This document shows, in pieces, positions 1-6,529 of a stretch of 11,361 bases of DNA. Both the position numbers and the translations under genes were made by a program. The notes beneath the pieces are model-generated. The model worked only from the letters and a program-made list of their open reading frames with translations, searched no databases and was not told where the DNA came from. Position 1 is the first letter of the stretch; each line of letters begins with the position of its first letter. The stretch lies in contig WFYP01000234.1 of NCBI GenBank assembly GCA_015490055.1, positions 1-11,361 of the forward strand, written 5' to 3'. Source of the DNA: Nitratifractor sp. (GTDB taxonomy: Bacteria > Campylobacterota > Campylobacteria > Campylobacterales > Sulfurovaceae).

Positions 1-1
1 G

Positions 2-52
2 TGCGTTAAAAAGGCTCAGAGTGCCCAAGCGATACAGCAGTGTATGAGATGA
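2..52 (+). CDS. 3' end of an unidentified upstream gene (partial)
   Basis: The frame open from position 2 reads CVKKAQSAQAIQQCMR and stops at TGA 50-52. The other two forward frames stop early or read less like protein. The tail is helical and alanine/glutamine-rich, with two cysteines 13 residues apart. The stop overlaps the GAGG ribosome binding site (51-54) of the next gene, so the two are probably co-transcribed and possibly translationally coupled. Sixteen residues are too few to name a family. Confidence 0.5.
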   Translation, partial: CVKKAQSAQAIQQCMR

Positions 53-60
53 GGTAAATT

Positions 61-484
61 ATGAAAAAGTTACTATTTAGTCTTTTGCTGGTTCTGACAA
101 TTACTTCACAGGGGTTTGGGGAGAATCTTGAATCAATCAAGGGGGGGGGTAATAATTAAAAAAAATCTCTCATTAAAAAGCATTAAAGAGAGTATGAAAA
201 AACAGAAGAGAAAGCTGAAAAAATATAATATCAAGATAGTTATAGACCCAAAATTTAATTGCAAAAGTTTAGGGTTTAAGAAAAAAGAGCTCTTTAGTTC
301 AGGGGTAATGTATGGCACAAAACGCCAAGATGGAGGCATAGATATAGGCGGTAAAGGAGCTTTTGTTGCCTACAAATATCTACGATATATAAAAAAAGCC
401 AAAGAGTGCAAAGAGTTAAGCTATACCAAAAAATACAATCCTCAAACATTCGGTGAGCATACAGTTGCACTTATTTTTAAATAG
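61..484 (+). CDS. Small secreted protein gene, frameshifted at a G9 tract (phase-variation candidate, OFF as read)
   Basis: ATG 61 has a GAGG site six bases upstream and starts a clear signal peptide, MKKLLFSLLLVLTITSQGFG, with probable cleavage after GFG. As read, this frame runs through nine Gs (141-149) and stops at 157-159 after 32 residues. A long frame shifted by one base continues to 484. Removing one G, or adding two, joins them into one protein of about 140 aa with an uninterrupted reading through GGVIIKKNLSLKS. The mature part is basic (many Lys) with Gly/Asp stretches such as GTKRQDGGIDIGGKG; I recognise no family. A TTG at 116 that would open the downstream frame alone has no ribosome binding site and would discard the signal peptide. 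The gene ends 15 bp before the SH3-domain gene, suggesting an operon. Alternatives are a permanent pseudogene or a homopolymer sequencing error. Confidence 0.7.
141..149 (+). repeat. Poly-G tract (G9), candidate slipped-strand switch
   Basis: Nine consecutive Gs lie about 80 bases into an ORF, directly after the signal-peptide codons, in otherwise AT-rich DNA. G8 or G11 restores one frame to position 484; G9 and G10 do not. Poly-G tracts of this length inside surface or secreted genes are the classic contingency-locus switch in Campylobacter and Helicobacter. Confidence 0.75.
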
Positions 485-499
485 TTTAAAGGGGTTTAA

Positions 500-1537
500 A
501 TGAAAAAGTTAATTATTTTAATTGCACTTCTTAATATCTTGTATGCAAAATATTATCCAAATGCCCTATTTGCTCATGTTAGCGGGGTGGCAAGCAACGA
601 TACTCTAAGTGTTAGGTTAAATCCAAATTGGAGATCGAGAAAAATTGCCGAACTTCCGCCAAATGCTTATGTTGGGGTGGATGAGTGCATTAAATTGGGG
701 CATTCTAACTGGTGCAGAGTACACGCCGTAGATATAAATTTAGGGCAAGACCCTGGATATGATGATACTCTTTTTGGTTGGGTAAATGCAAGGTATCTAA
801 AGTTTTCTAGTAGAGGATATGTTGCAATTAGGGGCAAAAAAGAGTGCAATTATGCAGTAAGTTGTAGTGGTGGCAAATGCCGTGTAGCTAATGTTTACAG
901 CGATGTAACTATGAAGAACAACAAAATTGTAGCAATTAAGACTAAAAGTTACTCAAGAAGAGTGTTAAAAGGCATCGGTGAACTAGATATAGGTGGTAGC
1001 GAAGGGTATCCTTGCAATAGGAGAGGTCTTGATGTAAATTTTTATCTATCTAAACATCACACCAGTAAAATTAGTGCAATGAGTAGTGCAGAAAACTTTT
1101 TAAAAGCCCTAAGAAGCAAAAATTTATCTAAAATAAAAAGCTATATACATCCAATAAAAGGGATTGAAATAACAAATAAACTCTTCTTTAGCGAGGCTGG
1201 CTCTATACACTTTAGCCGTAAAAGTTTTGCTAGGTCGTATAAAAGCAACAGCAAACTAAACTGGGGCAGAAGTTACGGTAGGGGCAATATGGTAAAAAAG
1301 GGTCTAAAGAGCCTGCTTGCACAATTTACCCGCCCAATTTACCGTATAAGTAAAGTTAAAATCTTAAATAGACTAAAAGGCTTTAGTGGCGTAGGCAATC
1401 TAAAAGGATACGAGTTTTACTGGCAAGGCAGAGGTAAAGAGGCTGCTTATAATTGGCAAGGCATAGTTGTTATAGTTCAAAAATATCATGATAAATGGTA
1501 TATAGTAGGTTTGCTTAGAGATAGATGGACAATCTAG
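500..1537 (+). CDS. Exported SH3-domain protein
   Basis: A 345-aa protein with a signal peptide (residues 1-16, cleavage after ILYA). Residues about 27-102 match a bacterial SH3-like domain: LSVRLNPN, then ELPPNA, a Cys63/Cys72 pair around NWCRV, and the closing GWVNARYLKF. Such domains bind peptidoglycan or mediate protein contacts in the periplasm. A middle part (about 107-185) holds four more cysteines (KECNYAVSCSGGKC and GYPC), suggesting disulfides. The C-terminal 140 residues look like a separate mixed alpha/beta domain that ends in aromatic strands (FYWQGRG, KWYIVGLLRDRWTI) and may be NTF2-like. ATG 500 follows AAAGGGG with good spacing, 15 bp after the phase-variable gene. The role is unknown; envelope maintenance or cell-wall sensing is an inference from the SH3 domain. 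Confidence 0.8.
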   Translation: MKKLIILIALLNILYAKYYPNALFAHVSGVASNDTLSVRLNPNWRSRKIAELPPNAYVGVDECIKLGHSNWCRVHAVDINLGQDPGYDDTLFGWVNARYLKFSSRGYVAIRGKKECNYAVSCSGGKCRVANVYSDVTMKNNKIVAIKTKSYSRRVLKGIGELDIGGSEGYPCNRRGLDVNFYLSKHHTSKISAMSSAENFLKALRSKNLSKIKSYIHPIKGIEITNKLFFSEAGSIHFSRKSFARSYKSNSKLNWGRSYGRGNMVKKGLKSLLAQFTRPIYRISKVKILNRLKGFSGVGNLKGYEFYWQGRGKEAAYNWQGIVVIVQKYHDKWYIVGLLRDRWTI

Positions 1538-1545
1538 GGTATCCT

Positions 1546-1798
1546 TCATTGTCATTAAGTTACGAGTTTTAATTCCATAAAATGCCTAAAGCTTAAAGCA
1601 CAAAGCCAAAAGCTTACCACATGTCATTCCCGTGAAAACGGGAATGCACAGTTTAAACTGCCGAAAAAATATTTTTTCAACTTTTAGGCAGTTAAAATCG
1701 TGGACTCCCTCTTCTGTGAGAGTGACGAAGTGGTTAGCTTTTGGCTTTGAGCTTAAAGCTAAGAAATGGATATAGAATCCTTAACTTAATGGCAATGA
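1546..1798. mobile_element. MITE-like palindromic element A (253 bp) with 9-bp target duplication
   Basis: The ends TCATTGTCATTAAGTTA (1546-1562) and TAACTTAATGGCAATGA (1782-1798) are inverted repeats matching at 16 of 17. GGGTATCCT occurs directly outside both ends (1537-1545 and 1799-1807), as expected for a 9-bp target duplication. Inside, a second pair of arms (about 1590-1614 and 1735-1759; 23 of 25 pair) and small hairpins make a nested fold. There is no transposase, so it is non-autonomous. It fills the gap between two convergent genes and probably terminates transcription from both sides. The left duplication overlaps the last base of the SH3 gene stop codon. Element B at 3726-3984 belongs to the same family. 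Confidence 0.75.
1626..1645. repeat. dRS3-like palindrome inside element A
   Basis: ATTCCCGTGAAAACGGGAAT fits ATTCCC-N8-GGGAAT, the pattern of the neisserial dRS3 repeat, and recurs exactly in element B. A degenerate partner lies at about 1701-1726 (GGACTCCCTC ... GAGAGTGAC). The resemblance is of sequence pattern only; relationship by descent is not shown. Confidence 0.7.
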
Positions 1799-1807
1799 GG
1801 GTATCCT

Positions 1808-2242
1808 TCATTGCCATTTAATGGAATAATTATTACTAGGAATGTGTTTAAAGATATAAATACTTTTTGGTTTACTTTTATAGACAGTTCCATAGTAATA
1901 ATTTGTTAGTATAAGATTACCCATTTTGTCAAATGAATATTTTGAATTTTTTAATTTGGCATCTTTAGGAATATTGTTACCACCTTTAATAGTAAAATTG
2001 ATTAAATGTTTTGTTTTATCTATTGTATAAGTGCCCCAATAATCTTTATAAACTTCAAAAGGTATAGCCGTAAAACTAAATTTGCTATCTTTGTTAAGAA
2101 TCAACTCATTAGTAACTTTGGAATTAATTTCATTCCAAGTTCCATAAACAGAGTTATTTCTATAATTATTAGAATATTGTGCCATATTTGTAGAGCAACC
2201 AAACAAAAAAAGTGTAGGTAAAAGTACTTTGATAATATCCAT
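1808..2242 (-). CDS. Small lipoprotein with lipocalin-like domain
   Basis: A 144-aa protein starting MDIIKVLLPTLFLFGCSTN. The LFGC lipobox puts the lipidated cysteine at residue 16. Ser follows the Cys, so no Asp+2 inner-membrane retention signal is present and the outer membrane is the likely location. The mature part begins after a short Asn-rich linker with VYGTWNEINSK and is beta-rich (KFSFTAIPF, DYWGTYTID, YSFDKMGNLIL, SIYIFKHI), resembling small lipocalin-like or DUF-type beta barrels. The start is supported by AAGGAG (2253-2248 on the minus strand) and a TATAAT box further up. The last codons (SIKWQ and TGA) lie in sequence resembling the repeat ends: GCCATTTAATGGAAT (1813-1827) recurs at 3754-3768 inside element B. 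The original C-terminus may therefore have been replaced. Function unknown. Confidence 0.75.
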   Translation of the reverse strand: MDIIKVLLPTLFLFGCSTNMAQYSNNYRNNSVYGTWNEINSKVTNELILNKDSKFSFTAIPFEVYKDYWGTYTIDKTKHLINFTIKGGNNIPKDAKLKNSKYSFDKMGNLILTNYYYGTVYKSKPKSIYIFKHIPSNNYSIKWQ

Positions 2243-2318
2243 CTTGACTCCTTATAATTAATTACTGAAGTCAATTATATCAATTAATTGTGACAAATTA
2301 GAAACAAAGGAAACTATT
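2243..2318. promoter_or_regulatory. Divergent promoter region, lipoprotein / response regulator
   Basis: On the minus strand, TATAAT at 2279-2274 and AAGGAG at 2253-2248 serve the lipoprotein gene. On the plus strand, TATAAT at 2253-2258 is a possible -10, and AAAGGAAA (2306-2313) is the ribosome binding site for the regulator gene. A perfect 10-bp palindrome CAATTAATTG (2281-2290) sits between them and could be an operator. The divergent layout allows the regulator to control both genes, which is inference. Confidence 0.5.
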
Positions 2319-3008
2319 ATGAGAAAAGGTAATGATAAATTTATTAATGTTTTAATAGTAGAAGATGAAATAATTTCTGCTTTATATCTGAAAAATATAA
2401 TAGAAGAGGATAATGATTTTGAAGTAATAGATATTGCTGCATCTGCTGATATGACACTTGCAAGCATAAAGAGAAATAGACCTCAGATAATTTTTATGGA
2501 TATAATGATAAAAGGCGCTATAAGTGGAGCAGAGTTAGCTTTAAAAATAAGTACACTTTATGATGATATTAAGATAATTTTTCTTACAGCTTTTTCTGAT
2601 GAAGAGATGCGAGAATATGCAAAAGATTCAAAAGCTGTTGCATACCTTTTAAAGCCATATATATCAAAAGATATTAAAGAAGCTTTAGTTTTGTTAAAAG
2701 AGCTAGATAAAAGTTCTAAACAAGAGAGTAAAGATATTGTGAAACTAAAATACGGCTTTTCGTACAATTTAAAAGAGAAAATACTTATGAAAAATACTAA
2801 TATCATAAAATTAACACCCAAAGAGAGTGAGCTTATAAATATACTTTGCCAAAATAGCAATATAATTTTATCTAAAGAAGAGATTATGGAGAGTATGTCT
2901 ATAAGAGATACTTCTCTTAGAACTCTAATATATCGTATTAAAAAACATTTAAACTACGATATAATATTGAATATAAAAAAAGTAGGATACAAAATAGTCT
3001 TATTATAA
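2319..3008 (+). CDS. OmpR-like two-component response regulator (orphan)
   Basis: A 229-aa protein with a receiver domain at about residues 9-125. It has acidic residues VEDE (15-17), phosphoacceptor Asp61 in FMDIMIKG, Thr90 in FLTAF, and Lys112 in LLKPY, so the phosphorylation site is intact. The C-terminal domain (about 145-229) is a winged helix of the OmpR/PhoB type: KLTPKESELINILCQNSN, then DTSLRTLIYRIKKHL as recognition helix, then the wing ending VGYKIVLL. It is therefore a DNA-binding transcription regulator. No histidine kinase lies in the window, so its partner must be elsewhere or upstream input is non-canonical. ATG 2319 follows AAAGGAAA. The DUF2461 gene starts 12 bp after its stop and is probably co-transcribed. 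Confidence 0.9.
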   Translation: MRKGNDKFINVLIVEDEIISALYLKNIIEEDNDFEVIDIAASADMTLASIKRNRPQIIFMDIMIKGAISGAELALKISTLYDDIKIIFLTAFSDEEMREYAKDSKAVAYLLKPYISKDIKEALVLLKELDKSSKQESKDIVKLKYGFSYNLKEKILMKNTNIIKLTPKESELINILCQNSNIILSKEEIMESMSIRDTSLRTLIYRIKKHLNYDIILNIKKVGYKIVLL

Positions 3009-3020
3009 AAGAGTAATAGT

Positions 3021-3707
3021 ATGCAATTTAAAGGTTTTCCCAAAGAGGGGCTAGAGTTTTTAAGCAGTATCATTAAAAATAACTCTAAAGAGTGGTTAGA
3101 TGCAAATAGAGCTGATTATGAGAGGTATATATTAGAGCCAAACCGTGCTTATGTAGAGGAGATGGGTGAGACTTTGCAAATGCTTGTGCCATTTATAAAT
3201 GCTGAGCCTAAAATCAACCGTTCTTTGTTTCGAATTTACCGCGATGCTAGGTTTCATTTAGATGCACCTATAAAAGAGAAAATCGGTATTATAATGTGGC
3301 AAGGTGTAGGGCATCGAATGCAATCTAGCTCGTTTTATATGCACTACTCTCCAGATGAGATATTTGTAGCAACTGGTATTAGAAACTTTAAACCACCGCT
3401 TTTAGCAAGTTATAGAAGCTACATAAAAAATAGCACAAAAAGAGAAGAGTTGCACAATATTTTGCAAGAGTTACAAGCCAAAGGTTATAAGTTACCAGAG
3501 CCAAAATTTAAGCGTTATCCAAGAGGCTTTAATAGAGACGACAAACACGCTTATCTATACTTAATGGGAGCAGTTTACGCATACCAAACTTTTAAACCAG
3601 ATGCAATTTTTCACTCTACAAAAATTATAGATAGAAATTTAAAAATCTATCAAGATATGTTTGATTTACAGCAGTGGGTTTATGAGCTAACTCTACATAG
3701 TAAGTAA
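3021..3707 (+). CDS. DUF2461 family protein
   Basis: A 228-aa soluble protein of the normal length for the DUF2461 (TIGR02453) family. Family hallmarks seen are FKGFPKEGLEFLSSIIKNNSKEWLDANR at the start, the RSLFRIYRDARFH block with LDAPIKEKIGI around residues 65-90, and a later FYMHYSPDEIFVATGI segment. No signal peptide or membrane segment is visible. The biochemical function of this family is not established. The ribosome binding site is weak (AAAGAG, 3009-3014), which fits translation coupled to the response regulator 12 bp upstream. Its transcript probably ends in element B. Confidence 0.85.
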   Translation: MQFKGFPKEGLEFLSSIIKNNSKEWLDANRADYERYILEPNRAYVEEMGETLQMLVPFINAEPKINRSLFRIYRDARFHLDAPIKEKIGIIMWQGVGHRMQSSSFYMHYSPDEIFVATGIRNFKPPLLASYRSYIKNSTKREELHNILQELQAKGYKLPEPKFKRYPRGFNRDDKHAYLYLMGAVYAYQTFKPDAIFHSTKIIDRNLKIYQDMFDLQQWVYELTLHSK

Positions 3708-3725
3708 AAAATTGAGAGGGCACTT

Positions 3726-3984
3726 CCATTACCATTAAGTTAAGGAGTCTATAGCCATTTAATGGAATTAGTTATCAAATAAAATTGATAATCTACCACC
3801 GCCGTCATTCCCGTGAAAACGGGAATCTACAATTTTTACTGTCTATAAGTTGCAATTTAACTTTTTTGACAATTTAAACCGTGGATTCCCGTTTCCACGG
3901 GAATAACACAGTGGCTAGCTTTTAGCTTTGTGCTTTAAGCTTTATGCATTTTATAGAGTTAAACTCTTAACTTAATGGCAATGA
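3726..3984. mobile_element. MITE-like palindromic element B (259 bp), same family as A
   Basis: The left end CCATTACCATTAAGTTAA (3726-3743) and right end TTAACTTAATGGCAATGA (3967-3984) pair at 16 of 18. The flanks AGGGCACTT (3717-3725) and GGGGCACTT (3985-3993) match at 8 of 9, an aged 9-bp target duplication. The right half closely follows element A (AGTGG-TAGCTTTT-GCTTT, then the shared end). The left half differs and carries the hairpin TTATCAA/TTGATAA (3772-3791). No transposase is encoded. It sits between the convergent DUF2461 and ion-channel genes and probably acts as a two-way terminator. Confidence 0.75.
3807..3904. repeat. Two dRS3-like palindromes inside element B
   Basis: ATTCCCGTGAAAACGGGAAT (3807-3826, identical to the copy in element A) and ATTCCCGTTTCCACGGGAAT (3885-3904) both fit ATTCCC-N8-GGGAAT. 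Each can fold into a six-pair or longer GC-rich stem, and the extended flanks (ATTCCCGT... with GTGGATTCCCG) can also pair with each other. These are the most GC-rich stems in the intergenic DNA. Confidence 0.7.
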
Positions 3985-3985
3985 G

Positions 3986-4006
3986 GGGCACTTCTAATGC
4001 CCTTAA
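3986..4006. repeat. Possible footprint of a TTAA-flanked element
   Basis: GGGCACTTCTAATGCCC (3986-4002) is followed by TTAA (4003-4006) and directly abuts the stop codon of the minus-strand channel gene. It resembles the joined ends of element C (GGGCACCTCTAA ... TGCCC-TTAA at 10030 and 10290). It may be a collapsed copy into which element B later inserted, or simply a short hairpin (GGGCA/TGCCC) acting in termination. This is speculative. Confidence 0.3.
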
Positions 4007-5092
4007 TTATTTGATTCTTTTGCTATAATCTAAATATCTATGTAAAATATCTTCCCACTCTGGAGAATTTTCAATTTCTAATAGTGCTTGATTAATTTCT
4101 TCTAGTCGTTTACTGCCTTGCGGAACCATTATACTATAGTTTTGTGTTTCAAACTGTGCACCTGTAAGTGTTAAAGTTTTTCTAAATTTCTCGTTTATAT
4201 AGTACTGTAAAAGTGGTGCATCGTAAACCATTGCATCTACTGAACCATTTTTTACAGCTTCTAGACCACTTACTATATCTTTATAATATAGCGGATATAA
4301 TCTTCTGTTTCTTAAGAAATGGTCACTTACTGAATCTTTAATACTAGCTATTTTACCTCTAGCTAAATCTTTTTGGGTAACTATTGGACCATCTATTTTA
4401 GATACAGTCAAAGCAGAAGATATAGTTGCAATAATAGATGCGACTATAAGAAGCGATGCTATCATCCAAATAAATGCAATTACTCTACTACTTGCACTTT
4501 TAGGTGTCATCTCTACATTACCAACGGTAGTCATAGTTGTAGCTGCCCACCAAGAGGCATTTCCTATACCTTTGAGTGGATTTGCATCAAAAGTTTCAGG
4601 ATGTTTGCGACGCTCAGTAAACCAAATTAATGTACCAACACACAAAAGTGTTCCAGTTAATGCTAAAAGAATATAGAGCATCTTTTTAGAAAATATACTT
4701 TGAAAAATTATCATCGCAGGATTTGTCTCTTTTTTTTGTACTGCAATGCCAAGCCATGTAGTATAGTAACTATGACTAAAATCTAACACTTTCTCTCTAT
4801 CTGGCGTAATTGTTAAAGCTGCAATTCCTACATCTAAATCTCTGTTTGCCACCTTTTTAAGTAAACCGGCTAAAGTCTCTTCGTGAAATTCATACTTAAT
4901 ATTTAACTTCTTAGCAATATGCTCCCAAAGTTCTATGCTTATACCGCTCCATTTACCATCTGGACCTTTCATAGCAAACGGCGGTGCTAGTTTGGTACCA
5001 ACTTTCCAGATGGTACTATTGCTATCGTTGGCTGCCTCTATTGTTGTTAATAGTGTTGTTATTATTAGTAATATTTTAATTAAATTTTTCAT
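4007..5092 (-). CDS. Prokaryotic glutamate-receptor-like ion channel (ligand-binding domain plus pore)
   Basis: A 361-aa protein: signal peptide (1-20), then a periplasmic-binding (SBP type 3) domain split by a two-helix pore, the GluR0 architecture. Lobe 1 (about 28-122) has VGTKLAPPFAM, GISIELWEHIA and ALTITPDREKVLDFS with the ligand-binding Arg99. TM1 is about 137-158. The pore loop is ASWWAATTMTTVGNVEMTP (179-197), and TM2 about 203-228 ends IATISSALTV. The rest of the ligand domain (about 235-345) has DAMVYDAPLL with Asp291. Gating by an amino acid or similar ligand is inferred from the family. The filter reads TVGNVE where potassium-selective relatives have TVGYGD, so ion selectivity is uncertain. 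No ribosome binding site precedes ATG 5092. An A8 run (4733-4740) lies within the codons for QKKE. SBP-only transport proteins lack such a pore. Confidence 0.85.
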   Translation of the reverse strand: MKNLIKILLIITTLLTTIEAANDSNSTIWKVGTKLAPPFAMKGPDGKWSGISIELWEHIAKKLNIKYEFHEETLAGLLKKVANRDLDVGIAALTITPDREKVLDFSHSYYTTWLGIAVQKKETNPAMIIFQSIFSKKMLYILLALTGTLLCVGTLIWFTERRKHPETFDANPLKGIGNASWWAATTMTTVGNVEMTPKSASSRVIAFIWMIASLLIVASIIATISSALTVSKIDGPIVTQKDLARGKIASIKDSVSDHFLRNRRLYPLYYKDIVSGLEAVKNGSVDAMVYDAPLLQYYINEKFRKTLTLTGAQFETQNYSIMVPQGSKRLEEINQALLEIENSPEWEDILHRYLDYSKRIK

Positions 5093-5231
5093 GGGGCAGA
5101 GTATATCATAAAATATGTTATAAAATTATGTAGATTTTATGGATTTAGATGTTTAATTGTGTAAAGTAGTAACAAATATACTCACCACCCTTTAACTTAA
5201 TTTAGCTAAAATTCGCTAAAAAATCGAGCCA
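5093..5231. promoter_or_regulatory. Divergent promoters, ion channel / MATE exporter
   Basis: On the minus strand TATACT (5105-5100), preceded by TGA as an extended -10, ends seven bases before the channel ATG, so that mRNA would be nearly leaderless. On the plus strand AGCTAAAAT with TAAAAT at 5207-5212 predicts a start near 5219 and a leader of about 12 bases before ATG 5232. Neither gene has a recognisable Shine-Dalgarno sequence. Confidence 0.45.
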
Positions 5232-6521
5232 ATGAACAAGAAGATTTTAGCACTAGCAATACCTAGCATTATTAGCAATATATCTAACCCCTTAGTTTCA
5301 AGCGTAGATACCGCTTTAATGGGGCATTTAAATAGCACCAACCTAGCGGCTTTAGGGGCTATGGGGATGGTGTTTATGTTTATTTATGGAACATTTAACT
5401 TTCTTAGAAGTGGCACAACAGGCATCTGTGCACAAGCTTTCGGAGCAAAGAATAGCGAGCTAATCTCTAATACAATGTATCGAGCGATGTTTGTTGCCTT
5501 TACTTTGGGGCTTTTACTTATACTCTTTAATAGTTACATTTTTCAAGCCTCTGTTTATCTGATGAATGTCGAAGACTCTTACTTAGAACAGAGTAAAATA
5601 TATTTTGATATCCGAATCTACACAGCCCCTGCTCTCTTTATGGGGTATGTACTTATGGGTTGGTTTTTTGGAGTGCAAAATGCCCTCTATCCGCTTATTA
5701 TTACTATTGTGCTTAATCTCTTAAATATTATACTTAGCTACTACCTTGTTTATATAAAGAATATGGGTATAGAGGGTGCTGCACTTGGTACTTTGATTGC
5801 TCAGTATATCTCGCTAATCCTTGGGCTTTTAATGCTTTTAAAATACAGAGGCTACTTTAAGAGTTTTAATTTGCAAAAGATATTAATAAAAAGCCAAATG
5901 CTTCATCTGTTTCGTGTAAATGGAGATATTTTTATCCGTACTTTGGCTCTAACTTTTGCATTTGCGTTTCTCTACTCACAAGCTGCAAAGGCTGGGCAGG
6001 ATAAATTAGCAATTATGGTGCTTCTGTTGCAGTTTATTATCTGGTTTGCTTATAGCTTAGATGGCTTTGCGAATGCAGCCGAGAGTCTAGTTGGTAGCTA
6101 TTATGGTGCAAAAAATTGGGATAAATTCAGCATTGCCGTCAAATATTCACTTATTTGGTCGCTTGCTTTGAGTATAATATACACCATATTCTATTATCTA
6201 TTTGGCGAGAGCATACTAAAGCTCTTTACAAATCAGCCAGAGTTAATAGAGCAAACAAAGAGCTTTATGCCATATATTGTAGCTGTACCACTTATAAGTT
6301 TTTTAGCATTCATTTGGGATGGCATCTATATAGGTATGACAGCCACAAAAGCGATGCGAAACACAGTTTTAGTCTCGTTAGCACTCTATATTGCAGGCTT
6401 TTATTTAACAAAAGAGTACAGTTTTATCTACGCACTATGGATAAATTTTATACTCTTTTTGCTCTACCGCGGAGTAGTGCAAAGCCTGTTTTTTTATAAG
6501 TATGGAAAAAAGTTAAATTAG
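5232..6521 (+). CDS. MATE family efflux transporter, DinF subfamily
   Basis: A 429-aa integral membrane protein of typical MATE length with about 12 hydrophobic segments. The N-half shows LALPAIPS-like LAIPSIISNISNPLVSSVDT, then ALMGHL and the LAALGAMG block. The start of the C-half has the DinF signature FRVNGDIFIRTLALTFAF followed by LLLQFIIWFAYSLDGFANAAESLVG. MATE carriers export cationic drugs or metabolites in exchange for Na+ or H+; the substrate here cannot be told. The start has no clear ribosome binding site, but ATG 5232 begins right at the first helix and lies 12 bases after the predicted transcription start. The UPF0126 gene follows closely and is probably in the same transcript. 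Confidence 0.9.
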   Translation: MNKKILALAIPSIISNISNPLVSSVDTALMGHLNSTNLAALGAMGMVFMFIYGTFNFLRSGTTGICAQAFGAKNSELISNTMYRAMFVAFTLGLLLILFNSYIFQASVYLMNVEDSYLEQSKIYFDIRIYTAPALFMGYVLMGWFFGVQNALYPLIITIVLNLLNIILSYYLVYIKNMGIEGAALGTLIAQYISLILGLLMLLKYRGYFKSFNLQKILIKSQMLHLFRVNGDIFIRTLALTFAFAFLYSQAAKAGQDKLAIMVLLLQFIIWFAYSLDGFANAAESLVGSYYGAKNWDKFSIAVKYSLIWSLALSIIYTIFYYLFGESILKLFTNQPELIEQTKSFMPYIVAVPLISFLAFIWDGIYIGMTATKAMRNTVLVSLALYIAGFYLTKEYSFIYALWINFILFLLYRGVVQSLFFYKYGKKLN

Positions 6522-6529
6522 GAAGAGTT

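Noticed and set aside
116..160. TTG 116 as the start of the second-frame protein
   Set aside because: No ribosome binding site, and the signal-peptide frame one base away clearly belongs to the same gene.
2006..2221. Plus-strand ORF opposite the lipoprotein gene
   Set aside because: The minus-strand lipoprotein has a lipobox, ribosome binding site and promoter; this ORF has none.
1546..3984. CRISPR-like repeats
   Set aside because: The repeats are few, palindromic, unevenly spaced and inside elements with target duplications; no spacers or cas genes are present.
4373..4630. Plus-strand ORF inside the ion-channel gene
   Set aside because: It is antisense to a strongly supported pore/ligand-domain gene and its translation resembles no protein.
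4733..4740. A8 run as a phase-variation switch in the channel gene
   Set aside because: A7-A8 runs are common in this AT-rich DNA and the frame is intact; only transcriptional slippage could be argued.
6155..6499. Second plus-strand ORF within the MATE gene
   Set aside because: It overlaps the well-supported MATE frame and has Cys/His/Tyr-rich out-of-frame composition.
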